Assembly (NCBI RefSeq): GCF_026786305.1
Contig: NZ_JAJAYI010000096.1
Location: 1 to 64,000, forward strand
Direction: 5' to 3'
Length of the DNA stretch: 64,000 nucleotides
Origin: Cryobacterium sp.
GTDB lineage: Bacteria > Actinomycetota > Actinomycetes > Actinomycetales > Microbacteriaceae
The notes below the pieces were generated by a model. It was not told where the DNA came from. It saw only the letters and a list, made by a program, of their open reading frames with translations, and ran no database searches. The translations under genes were made by a program, and so were the position numbers. Shown here piece after piece: positions 1 through 9,156 of this stretch. Position 1 is the stretch's first letter, and every line of letters begins with the position of its first letter.

Positions 1-29
1 ACGTCCACGGAGTCGTAGTGCTCAATCAT
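1..29 (-). CDS. Start of an unidentified gene running off the left edge
   Basis: An ATG at 29 on the minus strand opens a reading frame that is still open at base 1 (MIEHYDSVD). A GGGAG-like ribosome binding site lies five bases upstream of it. It is oriented like glxK and lies downstream of it, so it could belong to the same glyoxylate operon. Only nine residues are visible, so no function can be assigned. Confidence 0.45.
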
Positions 30-31
30 GA

Positions 32-223
32 TTACTCCCGTCTCTGAACCGTTATGTTGGTCAGCGCCGCGGTATCGAGTCTCACATCCACGTTACGAAT
101 GGCCTGGGTTTCAGTACGGCCCCTATTAGCGATCACCTGACACCAGTCAAATCCGGTGACAACACCCCCCCGGATCATCAACGACTGGGGGCAATAATCA
201 GGCCGGACCCGACGGGCCAACAT
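32..223 (-). CDS. Possible small hypothetical protein (63 aa)
   Basis: An open frame of 63 codons sits between glxK and the truncated left-edge gene, on the same strand, and its stop lies two bases before that gene's ATG. This tight spacing would fit an operon. I do not recognise the protein: it has no membrane segment, signal peptide or known motif. The start has only a run of G directly against the ATG and no well-spaced ribosome binding site. It may be a chance frame or the tail of a decayed gene. Confidence 0.2.
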   Translation of the reverse strand: MLARRVRPDYCPQSLMIRGGVVTGFDWCQVIANRGRTETQAIRNVDVRLDTAALTNITVQRRE

Positions 224-267
224 CCCCGATAATCACACCATCCGGGGACATGAACAAGGTAACGGGG

Positions 268-1467
268 TCATTCGCCAACGAGGGCTGGGACGGAATTCTG
301 GGCTGGTGGACCATTCGGTGCGAAGTGGCGACCAATCTGTCGGCCGAGTTGTTCCAGCAGTCGCCCCGCCTGGGTCATGCTGACCGCGAGATCCGGCTCC
401 AGGGCAGTGAGCGGGTAGATTCGCTGAAATCCAGCCAGGTGCACTTCGCGGGGCTCCAGAGTGGTTCGACCGCACACAGCTATGACCGGGATTCCTGCTC
501 GGGTGGCGGCCCGCGCGACGCCGACAGGGGTCTTGCCTGCGAGGCTTTGATGGTCGAGGCTACCTTCGCCCGTGATCACCAAATCCGCTCCAGCTAGGCG
601 CCTGTTCAGCTCGGTGAACTCCAGGACGATGTCGATGCCTGGGCGTCGAGTGGCACCAAGCACCGTGAGGGCCGCGTAGCCCACTCCGCCCGCGGCGCCC
701 GCACCAGCCGCGTTCGCGGCGTCCTTGGCCTGCGCGCCGAAGATCTCGCCGAGAACCGTGACGAAGTGCGCGAGCCCAGCTTCGAGGTCAAGAATGTCGG
801 CGGGGGAGGCACCCTTTTGCGGGCCGAAGACTGCGGCGGCGCCGCGCGCGCCGAGGAGCGGATTGTCGACATCTGTGGCGAGCACGATGCTCGTCTCCCG
901 CAGACGGTCATCCAGGCCTGACAGGTCGATGCGATCCAATCCGGCGAGAAAGCCGCCACCGCCCGGGATCTCGGCCCCGTCGGCGTGGAGGAACCGCGAG
1001 TCGAGGAAGCGGGCTCCGAGTCCGCGGAGCACCCCGGATCCGCCGTCGGTGCTTGCGCTGCCGCCGATGGCCAGGACGATGTGCCGGCATCCAGCGTCCA
1101 GCGCGGCGCGGATGAGTTCGCCGGTTCCTCGGCTGGTTGCGCTGAGCGGGGCCGGGATGCCGTCCGGGAGGACGCCGAGTCCGGAGGCGGCGGCCATTTC
1201 GATGACGGCTTCCGAACCGCGTACGGCGAATGCTGCCTGAATCAATCGTCCGGTCGGCCCGGTGACAGTCGCGGTGCGACGTTGAAAGCCTGCGCCGACG
1301 GCGGCATCGACGGTGCCTTCACCACCGTCGGCCACGGGAATAGAGAGTACGTCGATCGGGTAGCCGAGACTTGCGGCAGAAGTTCGAAGTCCCACAGCCA
1401 GATGCTGTGCGACCTCAGGCGCGGAGAGCGAACCCTTGAACTTGTCGGGGGCGATGACGACGCGCAT
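268..1467 (-). CDS. glxK: Glycerate kinase
   Basis: It phosphorylates D-glycerate to phosphoglycerate with ATP, the last step of the glycerate pathway, and acts in the cytosol. The 399-residue length fits the GlxK/GarK family. Visible family motifs are PDKFKGSLSA near residue 7, DGGEGT near 47, GGSASTDGG at 135-143 and TGEGSLD near 300. It is the last of four minus-strand genes (hyi, glxR, gcl, glxK) and starts eight bases after the gcl stop, so it is almost certainly cotranscribed. No strong ribosome binding site precedes the ATG, which suggests translational coupling with gcl. Confidence 0.95.
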   Translation of the reverse strand: MRVVIAPDKFKGSLSAPEVAQHLAVGLRTSAASLGYPIDVLSIPVADGGEGTVDAAVGAGFQRRTATVTGPTGRLIQAAFAVRGSEAVIEMAAASGLGVLPDGIPAPLSATSRGTGELIRAALDAGCRHIVLAIGGSASTDGGSGVLRGLGARFLDSRFLHADGAEIPGGGGFLAGLDRIDLSGLDDRLRETSIVLATDVDNPLLGARGAAAVFGPQKGASPADILDLEAGLAHFVTVLGEIFGAQAKDAANAAGAGAAGGVGYAALTVLGATRRPGIDIVLEFTELNRRLAGADLVITGEGSLDHQSLAGKTPVGVARAATRAGIPVIAVCGRTTLEPREVHLAGFQRIYPLTALEPDLAVSMTQAGRLLEQLGRQIGRHFAPNGPPAQNSVPALVGE

Positions 1468-1475
1468 GATGACGT

Positions 1476-3257
1476 CTAAACCCGAACCCTGAGGTTCGCG
1501 GTCGGCGCGTCTTCTTCGGTCACGGCGAGCTCTTCAAATTCGTTGACCGAGTCGATCTCGGCGGCGGCCATGGAGATATTGGTGATGCGTTCCAGAATCA
1601 CTTCGACCACAATCGGCACCCGGTGCTCCTCCATCAGCGCGTGGGCCGCTTCAAAAGCCTGTCCGAGCAGGTTCGGGTCTTGCACACGGATGGCCTTGCA
1701 ACCGAGTCCCTCGGCGACGGCAATGTGATCAACGCCGTATCCGTTGGTTTCGGGGGAGTTTATGTTCTCAAAAGCGAGGGAGACGTGGTGATCCATGTCG
1801 AAGCCGCGTTGCGCCTGGCGGATGAGTCCCAGGTAAGAGTTGTTCACAACGACATGGATGTAAGGCAGATTGAACTGGGCACCGACGGCGAGTTCTTCGA
1901 TCATGAACTGAAAGTCGTAGTCGCCGGAGATCGCGACGACGGTGCCGTTGGGGTTGGCGCGGACTACGCCGAGGGCTGCGGGGAGGGTCCACCCGAGGGG
2001 TCCGGCCTGGGCCGCGTTGATCCACTTGCGAGGACCAAAGACATGCAAAAATTGGGCGGCGGCAATCTGCGACAGCCCGATGGTGCTCACGTAGACAGTG
2101 TCCTTGTCAAATGCCTTGTTCATCTCTTCGTATACCCGCTGGGGCTTAATCGGCATATTGTCGAAATGGGTCTTGCGGTGAAGCGTCGCGGTGCGCTCGG
2201 CGCACTCCGCTGCCCAGTCGGAGTAGTTCGGCAGGTTGCCGGCAGTGCTGCGTTCCCGGGCGAGCTCGAGCAGCCCGTCCAGCGCCGCACCGGCATCGGA
2301 GGTGATCCCGAGATGAGGCGCGAACACACGTCCGATCTGGGTCGGTTCGATGTCGATGTGCACGAAGGTGCGACCGGCAGTGTAGGTGTCCAGACCTCCC
2401 GTGTGGCGGTTCGCCCACCTGTTGCCGATCCCGATGACGAAGTCCGATGCCAGCAGGCTCGCGTTCCCGTAGCGGTGGGATGTCTGCAGGCCGACCAGTC
2501 CCGCCATGAGCGGGTGGTCGTCGGGAATCGCTCCCCAGCCCATGAGGGTAGGCACGACTGGAACGCCGAGGGTCTCGGCGAGTTCGACCAGCTGCGCGGA
2601 CGCGTTCGCGTTGATGACGCCGCCACCGGCGATGATGAGAGGCCGTTCGGAGGCCGTGAGGAGGTTGAGGGCCTTCTGCAGCTGGGTGCGGTTGGCCCTG
2701 GGCTTTTCGACGGGCAGGGGCTCGTAGGCGTCGATGTCGAATTCGATCTGGGCAAGCTGCACGTCGATTGGAAGATCAAGGAGCACTGGTCCGGGTCGTC
2801 CCGAGCGCATGAGCTGGAACGCCTTTTGGAAAGCGCCGGGGATCTGGCCGGGTTCGCGGACAGTCATGGCGAGCTTGGTGACGGGCTTGGCGATGGACTC
2901 GATGTCCACAGCCTGGAAGTCCTCCTTGTGCAGCTTCGCGACGGGGGCTTGCCCGGTGATGCACAGGATTGGAATGGAGTCGGCCCAGGCGGCGTAGAGG
3001 CCGGTGATCATGTCGGTGCCGGCGGGGCCGGATGTACCGATGCAGATGCCGATATTGCCTGCGACCGCTCGGGAGAACCCGTCGGCCATGTGGGAAGCGC
3101 CCTCCATGTGGCGGGCGAGCGTGTGGCGGATACCGCCGTGGGCTTTCATCGCTGAGTAGAACGGGTTGATGGCCGCACCTGGAAGGCCGAATGCCTCGGT
3201 GGCCCTTTCCTTTTCCAGGATCAGAACGGCGGCGTCTACAGTGCGCATTTTAGTCAT
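1476..3257 (-). CDS. gcl: Glyoxylate carboligase (tartronate-semialdehyde synthase)
   Basis: This thiamine-diphosphate enzyme joins two glyoxylates to tartronate semialdehyde and CO2. The 593 residues are very close to the E. coli enzyme as I recall it: the N-terminal block [14 protein letters not shown], the [10 protein letters not shown] loop, and the C-terminal ThDP block starting GDYDFQF and ending in VVNNSYLG are all present. The family is known for lacking the usual catalytic glutamate; the position that is Val51 in E. coli is Met51 here. A GAAGGAG ribosome binding site lies nine bases before the ATG; a second ATG three codons in is a weaker alternative. A 141-base gap separates it from glxR and contains a TTGACA hexamer, so a secondary promoter is possible. 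Confidence 0.97.
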   Translation of the reverse strand: MTKMRTVDAAVLILEKERATEAFGLPGAAINPFYSAMKAHGGIRHTLARHMEGASHMADGFSRAVAGNIGICIGTSGPAGTDMITGLYAAWADSIPILCITGQAPVAKLHKEDFQAVDIESIAKPVTKLAMTVREPGQIPGAFQKAFQLMRSGRPGPVLLDLPIDVQLAQIEFDIDAYEPLPVEKPRANRTQLQKALNLLTASERPLIIAGGGVINANASAQLVELAETLGVPVVPTLMGWGAIPDDHPLMAGLVGLQTSHRYGNASLLASDFVIGIGNRWANRHTGGLDTYTAGRTFVHIDIEPTQIGRVFAPHLGITSDAGAALDGLLELARERSTAGNLPNYSDWAAECAERTATLHRKTHFDNMPIKPQRVYEEMNKAFDKDTVYVSTIGLSQIAAAQFLHVFGPRKWINAAQAGPLGWTLPAALGVVRANPNGTVVAISGDYDFQFMIEELAVGAQFNLPYIHVVVNNSYLGLIRQAQRGFDMDHHVSLAFENINSPETNGYGVDHIAVAEGLGCKAIRVQDPNLLGQAFEAAHALMEEHRVPIVVEVILERITNISMAAAEIDSVNEFEELAVTEEDAPTANLRVRV

Positions 3258-3398
3258 GAGGTGGTACTCCTTCGAAGAGATTCTGCGGTTTCCATCAGGG
3301 CCGGATGCCGTCGATTAGGGGAGGGTGCCCCTATGTTTTTGTCAAGTGGCGAGAGCGTGCTTTTTCGGTTCGTTCTCGTAGAGGGTGCCGGCGCGCGG

Positions 3399-4277
3399 CT
3401 AGCTGCGGCCGGAGAGATGGAGGACCTGCTTGAACAGTCCCGAGTGGTCGAGTGCGCCATCGCCCTGGTTGACGGTGGCGGCGACCAGCTGTGCGACGAC
3501 GGCACCGAGGGGGATGATGACGCCCGCTTCGCGGGAAGCGGCCGTAACGATGCCCAGGTCCTTGTGATGAAGGGCGAGGCGGAAACCAGGCTCGAAGTCG
3601 CGCTTGACCATCTTCGTGCCCTTCTGCTCAAGAACCTTGGACCCCGCCAGGCCTCCGCCGAGGACGGTCAGCGCGGCGTCGAGGTCGACCCCGTGTGCTT
3701 CGAGGAAGGCGATCGCTTCGGCGAGAACCTCGATGTTGGCGGCGACGATGAGCTGATTGGCTGCCTTGACTGTTTGTCCGGAGCCTGATGGTCCGACGTG
3801 GACGATGGTCTTCCCGACCGCGCCGAGGACATCCTGGGCGGCATCGAAGTCGGCGGAATCTCCGCCGACCATGATCGACAGCACCCCGTCGATGGCTCCC
3901 TGCTCACCGCCGGAGACGGGCGCATCGAGCGGCCGCAACCCGGCAGTCGCAGCGTTCTCGGCGAGCCGCTTCGCGACGTCGGGACGGATGGTGCTGGCGT
4001 CGATCCAGAGCGTGCCGGGGGCTGCGGTGGCGAAGACGCCGTCCGAACCGCTGACGACGCCTTCGACGTCGGGGGAGTCGGGCACCATAGTGATGACGAC
4101 ATCTGCGCCCCGGGCTGCCTCGGCGACACTCGTTGCGCCGTGTCCGCCGGCCGTGATGAGGGCGTCAAGGCGTGCTGGGCTGCGGTTGAAACCCGTGACG
4201 GTGTGTCCAGCCTTGACGAGGTTGATGGCCATGGGCAGGCCCATGATGCCGAGCCCGATGACAGAGACGTTGCTCAT
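3399..4277 (-). CDS. glxR: 2-hydroxy-3-oxopropionate (tartronate semialdehyde) reductase
   Basis: It reduces tartronate semialdehyde to D-glycerate with NAD(P)H. The protein (292 aa) has the beta-hydroxyacid dehydrogenase layout: a Rossmann start GLGIMGLPMA near residue 8, the substrate-binding segment DAPVSGGEQGA near the middle, and the catalytic lysine region GQTVKAANQL. I chose the ATG at 4277 because it starts directly at the Rossmann strand, has GGAAG upstream and overlaps the hyi stop by four bases (ATGA). A longer frame reaching to 4409 reads back into hyi and lacks family similarity. It works between Gcl and glycerate kinase. Confidence 0.95.
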   Translation of the reverse strand: MSNVSVIGLGIMGLPMAINLVKAGHTVTGFNRSPARLDALITAGGHGATSVAEAARGADVVITMVPDSPDVEGVVSGSDGVFATAAPGTLWIDASTIRPDVAKRLAENAATAGLRPLDAPVSGGEQGAIDGVLSIMVGGDSADFDAAQDVLGAVGKTIVHVGPSGSGQTVKAANQLIVAANIEVLAEAIAFLEAHGVDLDAALTVLGGGLAGSKVLEQKGTKMVKRDFEPGFRLALHHKDLGIVTAASREAGVIIPLGAVVAQLVAATVNQGDGALDHSGLFKQVLHLSGRS

Positions 4278-5098
4278 TGCTCTTCCTTTTCTCGCGTTAG
4301 AGGGGTGCGCGCTGCGCGCGGGATCCAGTCGAAGGCGGTATCCGTCAACTGTTTGTACTCCAGGCCGATGAACCCCTCGTAGCCAAGTTCGCGGCTGCGA
4401 GCGATCCATGCGTCGAGGTGGAGTTCGCCGGTACCGGGAGCACCGCGACCGGGGTTGTCGGCGATCTGGATGTGGCCGAACTCCGCGGCGTGCTCTTCGA
4501 TGACCGCGGCAACGTCGTCGCCGTTGACGGCGAGGTGGTAGAAGTCGGCCAGCAGCTTTACGTTCTCCGCGGCGGAGGCCGCTGCGACCCGACCGATCAC
4601 CCGGAGCGCGTCATCGGCGGTCAGCAGGGGGTAATCGGGGGCGCCACTGACCGGCTCCAGCAGCACTGTTCCGCCGATCCGGGCGACGGCCGCTGCGGCG
4701 ATCGAGAGGTTCTCGACGGCGGTCTCGTCTTGAGCCTCCGGCGCCTCCTCGGCGATACGGTTGCCGTAGAGGGCATTGAAGGAGCGGCAACCGAGCTTCT
4801 CACCGATCGCGACGACCACGTCGATGTTGTCGCGGAACTCGGATGAGCGCGCGGGCCAGGAGACAAGCCCGCGGTCGCCGCCGGGCATGTCTCCGGCGAA
4901 GAAGTTGAGACCGGTGAGCTGCACCCCCGCGTCAGTGATCGCGCTCTCGAATCGAGCGATGTCGGCGTCATCCGGCACAGCGGTGCTGAATGGCCACCAG
5001 AACTCCACCGCTGGGAATCCCGCCTGCTGCGCGCGCGCGGGGCGCTCAAGCAGGGGGAACTCCGTGAGGAGCGTAGAGCAGTTCACCGTGTATGACAT
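4274..5098 (-). CDS. hyi: Hydroxypyruvate isomerase
   Basis: A TIM-barrel isomerase that interconverts hydroxypyruvate and tartronate semialdehyde. Its 274 residues begin with the typical YTVNCSTLLTEFPLLERP, followed by FPAVEFWWPF; downstream the metal and active-site segments LLEPVSG, LLADFYHLAVNGDD, HIQIADNPGRGAPGTGE and GFIGLEYK match the family. It is the first gene of the minus-strand operon and overlaps glxR by four bases. A good promoter lies upstream (-35 TTGACG, -10 TAGAAT), with a TTCC-N7-GGAA palindrome just downstream of the predicted start of transcription, suggesting repression by the divergent IclR protein. Confidence 0.94.
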   Translation of the reverse strand: MSYTVNCSTLLTEFPLLERPARAQQAGFPAVEFWWPFSTAVPDDADIARFESAITDAGVQLTGLNFFAGDMPGGDRGLVSWPARSSEFRDNIDVVVAIGEKLGCRSFNALYGNRIAEEAPEAQDETAVENLSIAAAAVARIGGTVLLEPVSGAPDYPLLTADDALRVIGRVAAASAAENVKLLADFYHLAVNGDDVAAVIEEHAAEFGHIQIADNPGRGAPGTGELHLDAWIARSRELGYEGFIGLEYKQLTDTAFDWIPRAARTPLTREKEEQ

Positions 5099-5136
5099 TG
5101 GACATCCCTTCGTCAGCGACTGTCACTATTGGAAGA

Positions 5137-5151
5137 TTCCGAATCGTGGAA
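5137..5151. promoter_or_regulatory. Probable IclR operator, site A
   Basis: TTCC-GAATCGT-GGAA, a perfect 4-7-4 palindrome. It lies about 15-29 bases downstream of the predicted hyi transcription start, a position suited to blocking elongation or initial transcription. The same 15-bp pattern recurs at 5221, 6106, 9120 and 11209. Assignment to the neighbouring IclR protein is an inference from location. Confidence 0.6.
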
Positions 5152-5172
5152 GTTACTTCTTGCCTGGTGGAA

Positions 5173-5202
5173 ATTCTAAGTGAAGAGCACTCAAGGCGTC
5201 AA
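5173..5202 (-). promoter_or_regulatory. Promoter of the hyi-glxR-gcl-glxK operon
   Basis: Read on the minus strand: -35 TTGACG at 5202-5197, an 18-base spacer, -10 TAGAAT at 5178-5173. Both hexamers are close to the sigma-70/SigA consensus. The predicted transcription start is near 5166, giving a leader of about 65 bases before hyi that contains operator site A. Confidence 0.65.
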
Positions 5203-5212
5203 CCTCTGTCCG

Positions 5213-5240
5213 CGCATTGCTTCCGCAATGCGGATAGAAT
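5213..5240 (+). promoter_or_regulatory. IclR operator site B overlapping the iclR -10 region
   Basis: The 15-mer TTCC-GCAATGC-GGAT at 5221-5235 carries the same pattern as site A with one mismatch, and contains TCCGCA-A-TGCGGA as an exact inverted repeat. A second exact inverted repeat, CGCATTGC-TTCC-GCAATGCG, spans 5213-5232. The hexamer TAGAAT at 5235-5240 could be the -10 of the regulator gene, so binding here would give autoregulation. Confidence 0.5.
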
Positions 5241-5270
5241 ATGTCACAAGTAGAGAATCGGAGTTTAGGC

Positions 5271-6038
5271 ATGGCGGAAAAGGCGAGCGGTCGTGTGCAG
5301 TCGGTCGAGCGAGTGTTCGAGCTGTTGGAGCTGATCACGAGCGCACGTGAAGAGGTGTCCCTCTCGCAGCTCGCTGAGGCTGCCGAACTGCCGCTGCCCA
5401 CCATCCACCGGCTCCTGCGCACCCTGATGCCTCTGGGCTACGTGCGCCAGCTCCCGAACCGGCGCTATGGACTTGGGCCGCGACTCATCCGAATGGGGGA
5501 GGTCGCTAGCCGACAACTTGGCGCGTGGGCGCGACCGCACCTGGCGAGTGTGGTCGAGCAACTCGGTGAGACGGCGAACATGGCGATCTTGGACGGCGAC
5601 ATGGCCACCTACGTTGCCCAGGTGCCGTCCGCGCACTCCATGCGTATGTTCACCGAAGTGGGCCGCCGAGTCCATACGCACGCTTCGGGCGTCGGCAAAG
5701 CAATACTGGCTCAGTTGGACGACGCGCAGGTGCGAGGGATCGTCGCTCGTGCAGGAATGCCAACGCCGACCATGCACAGCATCGCCGACATCGACCGCCT
5801 GCTTGAGGACCTTTCCCGAATTCGAACGCGCGGCTACTCCATCGACGACAACGAGCAGGAACTCGGCGTGCGATGCTTCGCGGTAGCGGTACCCGGAATG
5901 CCGAGCCTGACCGCGATTTCGGTCTCAGGCCCGCTCACCCGCGTCGATGAGCATTTCGCCGAGCGTGCCATCCCCATCCTCACACACACCGCTGAGTTGA
6001 TCGCTTCCGACGTCGAGAATGCCTATAGGGGCTCCTGA
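5271..6038 (+). CDS. IclR-family transcriptional regulator
   Basis: It has a winged helix-turn-helix at about residues 8-65 (VQSVERVFELLELI, then PLPTIHRLLRTL as the recognition helix region) and an IclR effector-binding domain in the rest, with the family pattern HASGVGKAILAQL and the late DDNEQELGVRCFAVAVPG segment. The 255-residue length is normal for the family. I chose the ATG at 5271 because CGGAG lies seven bases before it; an ATG at 5241 is in frame but has no good ribosome binding site and would overlap the -10. It lies between the glycerate-pathway operon and malate synthase, so it probably controls this regulon, with glyoxylate or a related acid as effector (inference). Confidence 0.92.
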   Translation: MAEKASGRVQSVERVFELLELITSAREEVSLSQLAEAAELPLPTIHRLLRTLMPLGYVRQLPNRRYGLGPRLIRMGEVASRQLGAWARPHLASVVEQLGETANMAILDGDMATYVAQVPSAHSMRMFTEVGRRVHTHASGVGKAILAQLDDAQVRGIVARAGMPTPTMHSIADIDRLLEDLSRIRTRGYSIDDNEQELGVRCFAVAVPGMPSLTAISVSGPLTRVDEHFAERAIPILTHTAELIASDVENAYRGS

Positions 6039-6105
6039 CAGCGCCTTCGGCCCGCGACGGGACGAAAGAAATCACGAGATTGTGACGCGCCGCGGACCCT
6101 AGCTA

Positions 6106-6120
6106 TTCCGTTATGTGGAA
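6106..6120. promoter_or_regulatory. Probable IclR operator, site C
   Basis: TTCC-GTTATGT-GGAA, an exact 4-7-4 palindrome upstream of malate synthase. It overlaps or adjoins two possible promoters: TTGTGA at 6080 with TATTCC at 6104, or TTTCAA at 6127 with GATACT at 6150. In the second case the leader would be about 155 bases long. Confidence 0.55.
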
Positions 6121-6316
6121 TTTCGGTTTCAAAATTCTCTGTTTGCTGAGATACTGGCTCTGGACGCAGTCGGCCACGGAGTACCGCCCGGATGAATCGG
6201 TCGGGTGTTTTGGCTGCGACTGCCGCGGCGAGCAATCCCACGGTTTTCTTACCCACGGGTTCACTCCGACGGCGTTGCCGCCGGGGTTGTGACCCACGAC
6301 GCCAAGGAGTCCACCA

Positions 6317-8515
6317 GTGAGCACACCCCTGTCAACGCAGACGACCGATTTGAGTGGGCGGGTTCGTCGAGCGGATCTGGACATCGCGACCGCGTTCGTT
6401 GAATTCGTCGAGAACGAGGCCCTCGAGGGGACCGGCATTCGAGCCGACGCCTTCTGGCAGGGGCTCAGTGTGCTGATCCGTGACCTCACACCGAGAAACC
6501 GCGAACTTCTGCGTCGGAGGGAGGAGTTGCAGGCCCGGCTCGATGCCTTCCACCAGACCAACCCTGGTCAGCCGGATCCCGCCTCATATCGGGCGTTCCT
6601 GACGGAAATTGGGTACCTTGTCGACGAACCGTCTGATTTCAGCATCACCACCTCGAACGTCGATGTGGAAATCGCCTCACAGGCAGGTCCGCAACTCGTC
6701 GTACCACTTCTCAACGCGCGGTTCGCCGTTAACGCTGCCAATGCGCGGTGGGGTTCGCTCTACGACGCGCTCTACGGGACCGACGCGATCGCCATAGACG
6801 GCGAAACCGCCCGCGGGAGCACTTATAACCACGCGCGCGGTCAGCAGGTAATCGCCCGTGGGCGCGCCCTGCTCGACCAAGCCGTCCCGCTCCAAGCAGG
6901 CTCACACGGCGACGCCGTGGAGTATCGTATCGGCGACGGTACCCTCGTAGTCACCTTGATGGACGGCTCGCGCACTGCTCTCGCGGAGCTGTCAGCACTC
7001 ATCGGCTACACCGGGGATTCTTCAGCGCCGGCATCGGTCCTCTTCCGTCACCACGGCCTGCATCTCGACGTGATCATCGACCGGGACGGGGCGATCGGCA
7101 GCACCGACCCTGCCGGGATTCAAGACATTGTGCTCGAGTCCGCAGTGACGACAATCATGGATCTCGAGGACTCGGTCGCCGCGGTCGATGCCGAAGATAA
7201 GGTTCTCGGATACCGAAACTGGCGGGAGCTCATGCGTGGCACGCTTAGCGAAACCGTCAGCAAGAGCGGCGGCACATTCATGCGAACGATGAACGGCGAC
7301 CGGGTTTATACCGCGCCGGACGGTGGCGCCGTGACGTTGCACGGTAGGGCTCTTCTTTTGGTGCGCACCGTCGGCCACCTGATGACCACCGACACGGTGC
7401 GCGATGCCGCCGGCGACGAGGTGTTCGAAGGCATCCTTGATGCGGTGGTAACCACACTCGGTTCGTTCCCCGATCTTGCCGGAGAAGCCCGCGGCGGCAA
7501 CTCGCGTGCCGGCTCGATGTACATCGTCAAACCAAAAATGCACGGTCCCGATGAAGTCGCGTTCACCGTCGATCTCTTTGGGCGGGTTGAGCAGCTCCTC
7601 GGCCTGCCATCACGCACGCTGAAGGTGGGCATCATGGACGAAGAGCGGCGCACCACGGTCAATTTGCGCGCCTGCATCGACGCAGCGTCCGATCGAATCG
7701 TCTTCATCAACACCGGATTCCTTGATCGCACCGGCGACGAGATCCACACGTCCATGCACGCAGGCGCAGTGGTCGCCAAGGGGGCGATGCGCTCTCAGCC
7801 CTTCATGGCCGCATACGAGAACGCGAACGTGGACGCTGGACTCTCGGCGGGATTCCCCGGGCGGGCCCAGATCGGTAAGGGCATGTGGGCTATGCCCGAT
7901 CTCATGCACGACATGCTTGAGCAGAAGGTCGTGCATCCCCGGTCCGGTGCGACCACAGCGTGGGTGCCGTCTCCGACGGCCGCCACGCTGCACGCTATCC
8001 ACTATCACGAAGTTGACGTGGCCGAACGTCAGCGGGAAGTCGGCAAGCGGGTGCGCCAGGCGCTCGACCCGATCCTCGTTATCCCGCTCGCCGAACAGAA
8101 ACCCGGTGACGAACGCCTGACTGAGCTCGACAACAACGTTCAGTCGATCCTCGGCTATGTCGTCCGATGGGTCGACCAGGGAGTCGGGTGTTCCAAGGTC
8201 CCGGACATCCATGGTGTTGGGCTCATGGAAGACCGAGCGACACTGCGCATCTCCAGTCAACTCCTGGCGAATTGGCTAGCCCACGACGTCATCACCGAGT
8301 CGGAGGTGGACGCGAGCCTCGTGCGGCTCGCGGCCGTTGTCGATAGGCAAAACGCGGACGTCCCCTTCTATGAAACCCTAATCGGTCCGGCCGGTCCGGG
8401 CCTCGCCTTTCAGGCGGCCCGGCAGCTCATCATCGAGGGGGCGTCCTCGCCGAGCGGCTACACCGAGCCCATCCTGCACCGGATCCGGCGTGCCAAGAAG
8501 GCTCAGCAGGCGTAA
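6317..8515 (+). CDS. glcB: Malate synthase G
   Basis: It condenses glyoxylate with acetyl-CoA to malate, the second route by which this region consumes glyoxylate. The 732-residue length is typical of the G isoform and about 200 residues longer than isoform A. Family blocks visible are [32 protein letters not shown], the acetyl-CoA and Mg region [32 protein letters not shown], and near the C-terminus [20 protein letters not shown]. The start is a GTG at 6317 with AAGGAG seven bases upstream. It stands alone downstream of iclR with its own operator. Confidence 0.97.
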   Translation: MSTPLSTQTTDLSGRVRRADLDIATAFVEFVENEALEGTGIRADAFWQGLSVLIRDLTPRNRELLRRREELQARLDAFHQTNPGQPDPASYRAFLTEIGYLVDEPSDFSITTSNVDVEIASQAGPQLVVPLLNARFAVNAANARWGSLYDALYGTDAIAIDGETARGSTYNHARGQQVIARGRALLDQAVPLQAGSHGDAVEYRIGDGTLVVTLMDGSRTALAELSALIGYTGDSSAPASVLFRHHGLHLDVIIDRDGAIGSTDPAGIQDIVLESAVTTIMDLEDSVAAVDAEDKVLGYRNWRELMRGTLSETVSKSGGTFMRTMNGDRVYTAPDGGAVTLHGRALLLVRTVGHLMTTDTVRDAAGDEVFEGILDAVVTTLGSFPDLAGEARGGNSRAGSMYIVKPKMHGPDEVAFTVDLFGRVEQLLGLPSRTLKVGIMDEERRTTVNLRACIDAASDRIVFINTGFLDRTGDEIHTSMHAGAVVAKGAMRSQPFMAAYENANVDAGLSAGFPGRAQIGKGMWAMPDLMHDMLEQKVVHPRSGATTAWVPSPTAATLHAIHYHEVDVAERQREVGKRVRQALDPILVIPLAEQKPGDERLTELDNNVQSILGYVVRWVDQGVGCSKVPDIHGVGLMEDRATLRISSQLLANWLAHDVITESEVDASLVRLAAVVDRQNADVPFYETLIGPAGPGLAFQAARQLIIEGASSPSGYTEPILHRIRRAKKAQQA

Positions 8516-8783
8516 GCGAGACGGCGCGCAGGAACGGAGACTGAGGAATCGGGTGTAGGCACAGGCGTGCCGTGCCGGCGAGGTGACGGTCAATGCGTCG
8601 ATCGGTGGCCGTGTTGACGCGTTCCAGCTCTCTCGAATGCTGACGTGAACCTCTTCCGCTCTGCCGACGTCCTGCTTTCTTTCATCGAAGCCGGCCCGCA
8701 CGATGAGCGTCGGGCACCACTTTCAGCCGGGCGCAAGTCATTCGGCTACGGCCGCGGACTCGGCCAATGTGGCTGAGGTTGGA

Positions 8784-8813
8784 GTCCGTTGGGTCGACGT
8801 CCGTTGGGTCGAC
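8784..8813. repeat. Tandem duplication of a 15-bp unit
   Basis: GTCCGTTGGGTCGAC occurs twice back to back, followed by further partial GTCGACGCCGTG copies to about 8834. It is in a non-coding stretch between glcB and the permease gene. Confidence 0.8.
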
Positions 8814-9065
8814 GCCGTGTGTCGACGCCGTGGTTCGTCGGGGAAAGTTTACGGCGACTCCAGCCACCCGCTGATTGCGCTGCGCGGTCGGTGCCGCTCT
8901 CGACGCTCTCGAGGCCGAAGCAGTCGTCGTCCCATGCCACGCTGAGGTCGTCGTGGACTGTCTTGGGACAGTGGCAGTGACCGCACCATTTCGCACCAGG
9001 CGTCGTGATGCGCCAGGCGATGATGTGAGCTGCAGCGTGACCTGAGCCTAAAGATGCCACATCCA

Positions 9066-9095
9066 TTGACCGTGAGCGTCGACCGCGTTTAGAAT
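9066..9095 (+). promoter_or_regulatory. Promoter of the glycolate/lactate permease gene
   Basis: -35 TTGACC at 9066-9071, an 18-base spacer and -10 TAGAAT at 9090-9095. Transcription should start near 9102, so the operator at 9120-9134 would lie in the transcribed leader, as for hyi. Confidence 0.65.
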
Positions 9096-9119
9096 TGCGT
9101 CCACAAGACAGAAATAAAA

Positions 9120-9134
9120 TTCCATCATACGAAA
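9120..9134. promoter_or_regulatory. Probable IclR operator, site D
   Basis: TTCC-ATCATAC-GAAA, matching the TTCC-N7-GGAA pattern with one mismatch. It lies about 18 bases downstream of the predicted transcription start and 22 bases before the GTG start of the permease, the same arrangement as site A relative to hyi. Confidence 0.5.
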
Positions 9135-9156
9135 CTTGGTCAGAGAGGACCTAATC

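Larger units (their letters stand above)
8516..9156. other. Intergenic region of about 640 bases between glcB and the permease
   Basis: I find no convincing gene here. It holds two adjacent copies of the 15-mer GTCCGTTGGGTCGAC (8784-8813) and, on the minus strand at 8746-9066, an open frame containing a Cys/His cluster (WCGHCHCPKT) that might be the remnant of a small metal-binding protein; I do not recognise it. The right end carries the permease promoter and operator. The low coding quality suggests decayed sequence. Confidence 0.5.

Noticed and set aside
1623..3155. A 510-codon plus-strand frame opposite gcl
   Set aside because: Gcl is intact and conserved on the minus strand; the plus-strand translation has only shadow composition.
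3300..3345. Strong promoter for gcl in the glxR-gcl gap
   Set aside because: A perfect TTGACA is present on the minus strand, but no good -10 lies at 16-18 bases from it, so it is mentioned only as a possibility in the gcl entry.
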